From: Leptolyngbyaceae cyanobacterium T60_A2020_046
GTDB taxonomy: Bacteria > Cyanobacteriota > Cyanobacteriia > Phormidesmidales > Phormidesmidaceae
DNA: 34,560 bases
Assembly: GCA_015272155.1 (NCBI GenBank)
Contig: JACYME010000129.1
Location: 1-34,560, forward strand
Reading direction: 5' to 3'
The first letter of the stretch is position 1. Every line of letters begins with the position of its first letter. Made by a program: the position numbers and the translations under genes. This document shows positions 33,814-34,560 of this stretch, piece after piece. The notes under the pieces were generated by a model. The model searched no databases. It was given only the letters and a program-made list of their open reading frames with translations, and was not told the origin of the DNA.

Positions 33814-34360
33814 AGGACTTACGCATTGACAAATTCAACAAACCCATCATTCAATCGGTTCTGCCTATCAGCGGCGATTGGAGGATGAACTGACGAGCGA
33901 CATCTTGATAGAGGTGACGTTGTCGCTCACACCAATTACCTAACTGCTGCTGCCAGACTTGCAACTCCAATTCATCAAAGGCGCGTAAGGCGCAGAAGAT
34001 ATGGGTGTGAATGGCTTCCTTTAAGCGCACCCGAAAGCGTTTGAGGGCACACAACTGTGCCGCTTGGGGATAGGCTAAGGTTTTGATTTCCCCGTCAAAG
34101 TTCTGAGTCACCGACAAAAACAGCCTTTCAACTTGCCATCGGTCTCGGCAGAGTTGCACCACCAGGGGAGCCTCGGCCTGAGGGGTGGGTAGGTTGGTCA
34201 AACAGACAATCTCATCGTCCCCATGCCGAGTCGGTCGAGCTAAGCGCAGGACAATGCGGCGCAGGATCAACGTTTCCTTCCTCTGCTGAATCTGGACAGA
34301 TTGTTCCCATACCTCACCCAATCCAGTCCAAAATCTCGGTCGGCGGAGGTCTTGTGCCAA
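33814..34360 (-). mobile_element. IS4-type insertion element remnant, 3' part
   Basis: The boundary near 33814 is AGGACTTACGCATTGAC, a sequence typical of insertion-element ends. It lies where the GrpB-family homology stops, and the element contains the C-terminal part of an IS4-type transposase on the minus strand. The other end is not identified; transposase homology stops near 34340, before the window end. No target duplication can be confirmed from one end. Confidence 0.6.
33851..34360 (-). pseudogene. IS4-family transposase, C-terminal fragment
   Basis: About 160 residues from a DDE transposase. The segment RKETLILRRIVLRLARPTR, then GDDEIVCLTNLP, and the catalytic region CRDRWQVERLFLSVTQNFD followed by EIKTLAYPQAAQL match the C-terminal Y-R-E-K signature of the IS4 group (Y(2)R(3)E(6)K), though the tyrosine is cysteine here. 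The N-terminal two thirds, with the first two aspartates, is missing: a stop lies just upstream of the TTG at 34360 and the sequence beyond shows no transposase content. It cannot be active by itself. Confidence 0.75.
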
Positions 34361-34560
34361 CTGTCGTTACGCAAGCCAGCACCGACGCTTGGCAGGTGTC
34401 GGGCCGACGCGACGATAGACCGGGCGCCGTGGGTGAAATCCAGGATACACCCTCGCCTTTTTCAGGATTTCTTCAACAGATCTTCAAAAGAACGGATAGC
34501 AATCGTCACGCAACCTTAAGAAGTCATGCTCTTTTTTACGCGATGCAGCGTTTTTTGAAT
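34361..34560. other. Unassigned sequence at the window end
   Basis: No transposase or other recognisable protein content. A minus-strand frame around 34370-34470 gives an Arg/Pro-rich stretch (GFHPRRPVYRRVG) without known match. Whether it belongs to the mobile element or to the interrupted host sequence is undetermined. Confidence 0.4.

Noticed and set aside
1-34560. Frequent GCGATCGC sites as regulatory or mobile repeats
   Set aside because: This is the HIP1 palindrome typical of many cyanobacterial genomes and spread evenly through coding sequence; it marks the lineage rather than a local element.
1-34560. CRISPR array or prophage
   Set aside because: No regularly spaced direct repeats with variable spacers and no phage structural, integrase or lysis genes were found.

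Overview
The window reads as chromosomal DNA of a cyanobacterium. The palindrome GCGATCGC (HIP1) occurs throughout genes and spacers. Several genes are cyanobacterial in type: a valyl-tRNA synthetase carrying the membrane-anchoring CAAD domain, a ctaA-ctaB-ABC exporter cluster, short conserved hypothetical proteins, and cyanobacterial-type calvinism such as rpe. Most genes are GC-rich. No phage, CRISPR array or plasmid functions are visible. I cannot name the species.

Layout. 1-3816: a GAF/PAS/GGDEF diguanylate cyclase, a convergent class III adenylate cyclase catalytic domain, and a membrane-anchored DsbA-like oxidoreductase. 3817-4945: a lower-GC patch with a Pro/Thr-rich hypothetical protein and a two-helix membrane protein gene broken by a 10-bp tandem repeat. 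5012-7679: a decayed catabolic locus, with remnants of an HpxO-type urate hydroxylase, a 5-hydroxyisourate hydrolase joined to it, a Rieske oxygenase with two frameshifts, and an intact glutathione transferase. 7680-8245: a spacer with hairpin-rich repeats. 8246-14758: ClC-CBS-USP chloride transporter, rpe, a subtilisin-like protease, a cupin and a DUF1232 protein. 14777-19077: glycosyltransferase and valS. 19250-24065 (minus strand): ctaA, ctaB, ABC ATPase, ABC permease and a small secreted protein, closed by a strong terminator. 24469-27588: two cyanobacterial hypothetical proteins, hisA and a Gfo/Idh/MocA oxidoreductase. 27746-31142: a MacA/MacB-type three-gene efflux operon. 31297-32644: UspA, a YccF protein and tRNA-Thr(CGT). 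32905-34560: a second decayed patch (DUF6176-LOG fusion remnant, truncated GrpB-family gene, IS4-type transposase remnant).

The most unusual signal is a set of short, immediately adjacent direct duplications of 5 to 23 bp scattered through the window. Three of them (10 bp at 4708-4737, 5 bp at 5996-6005, 16 bp at 32958-32989) sit exactly where a recognisable gene loses its frame, and removing the extra copy or copies restores a continuous family-like protein. Another (18 bp) extends the C-terminus of an intact enzyme in frame. Two in-frame gene-gene fusions by deletion (hpxO-HIU hydrolase and DUF6176-LOG) lie in the same decayed patches. Together they suggest a genome or region in which micro-duplication, small indels and deletion are actively dismantling accessory genes.
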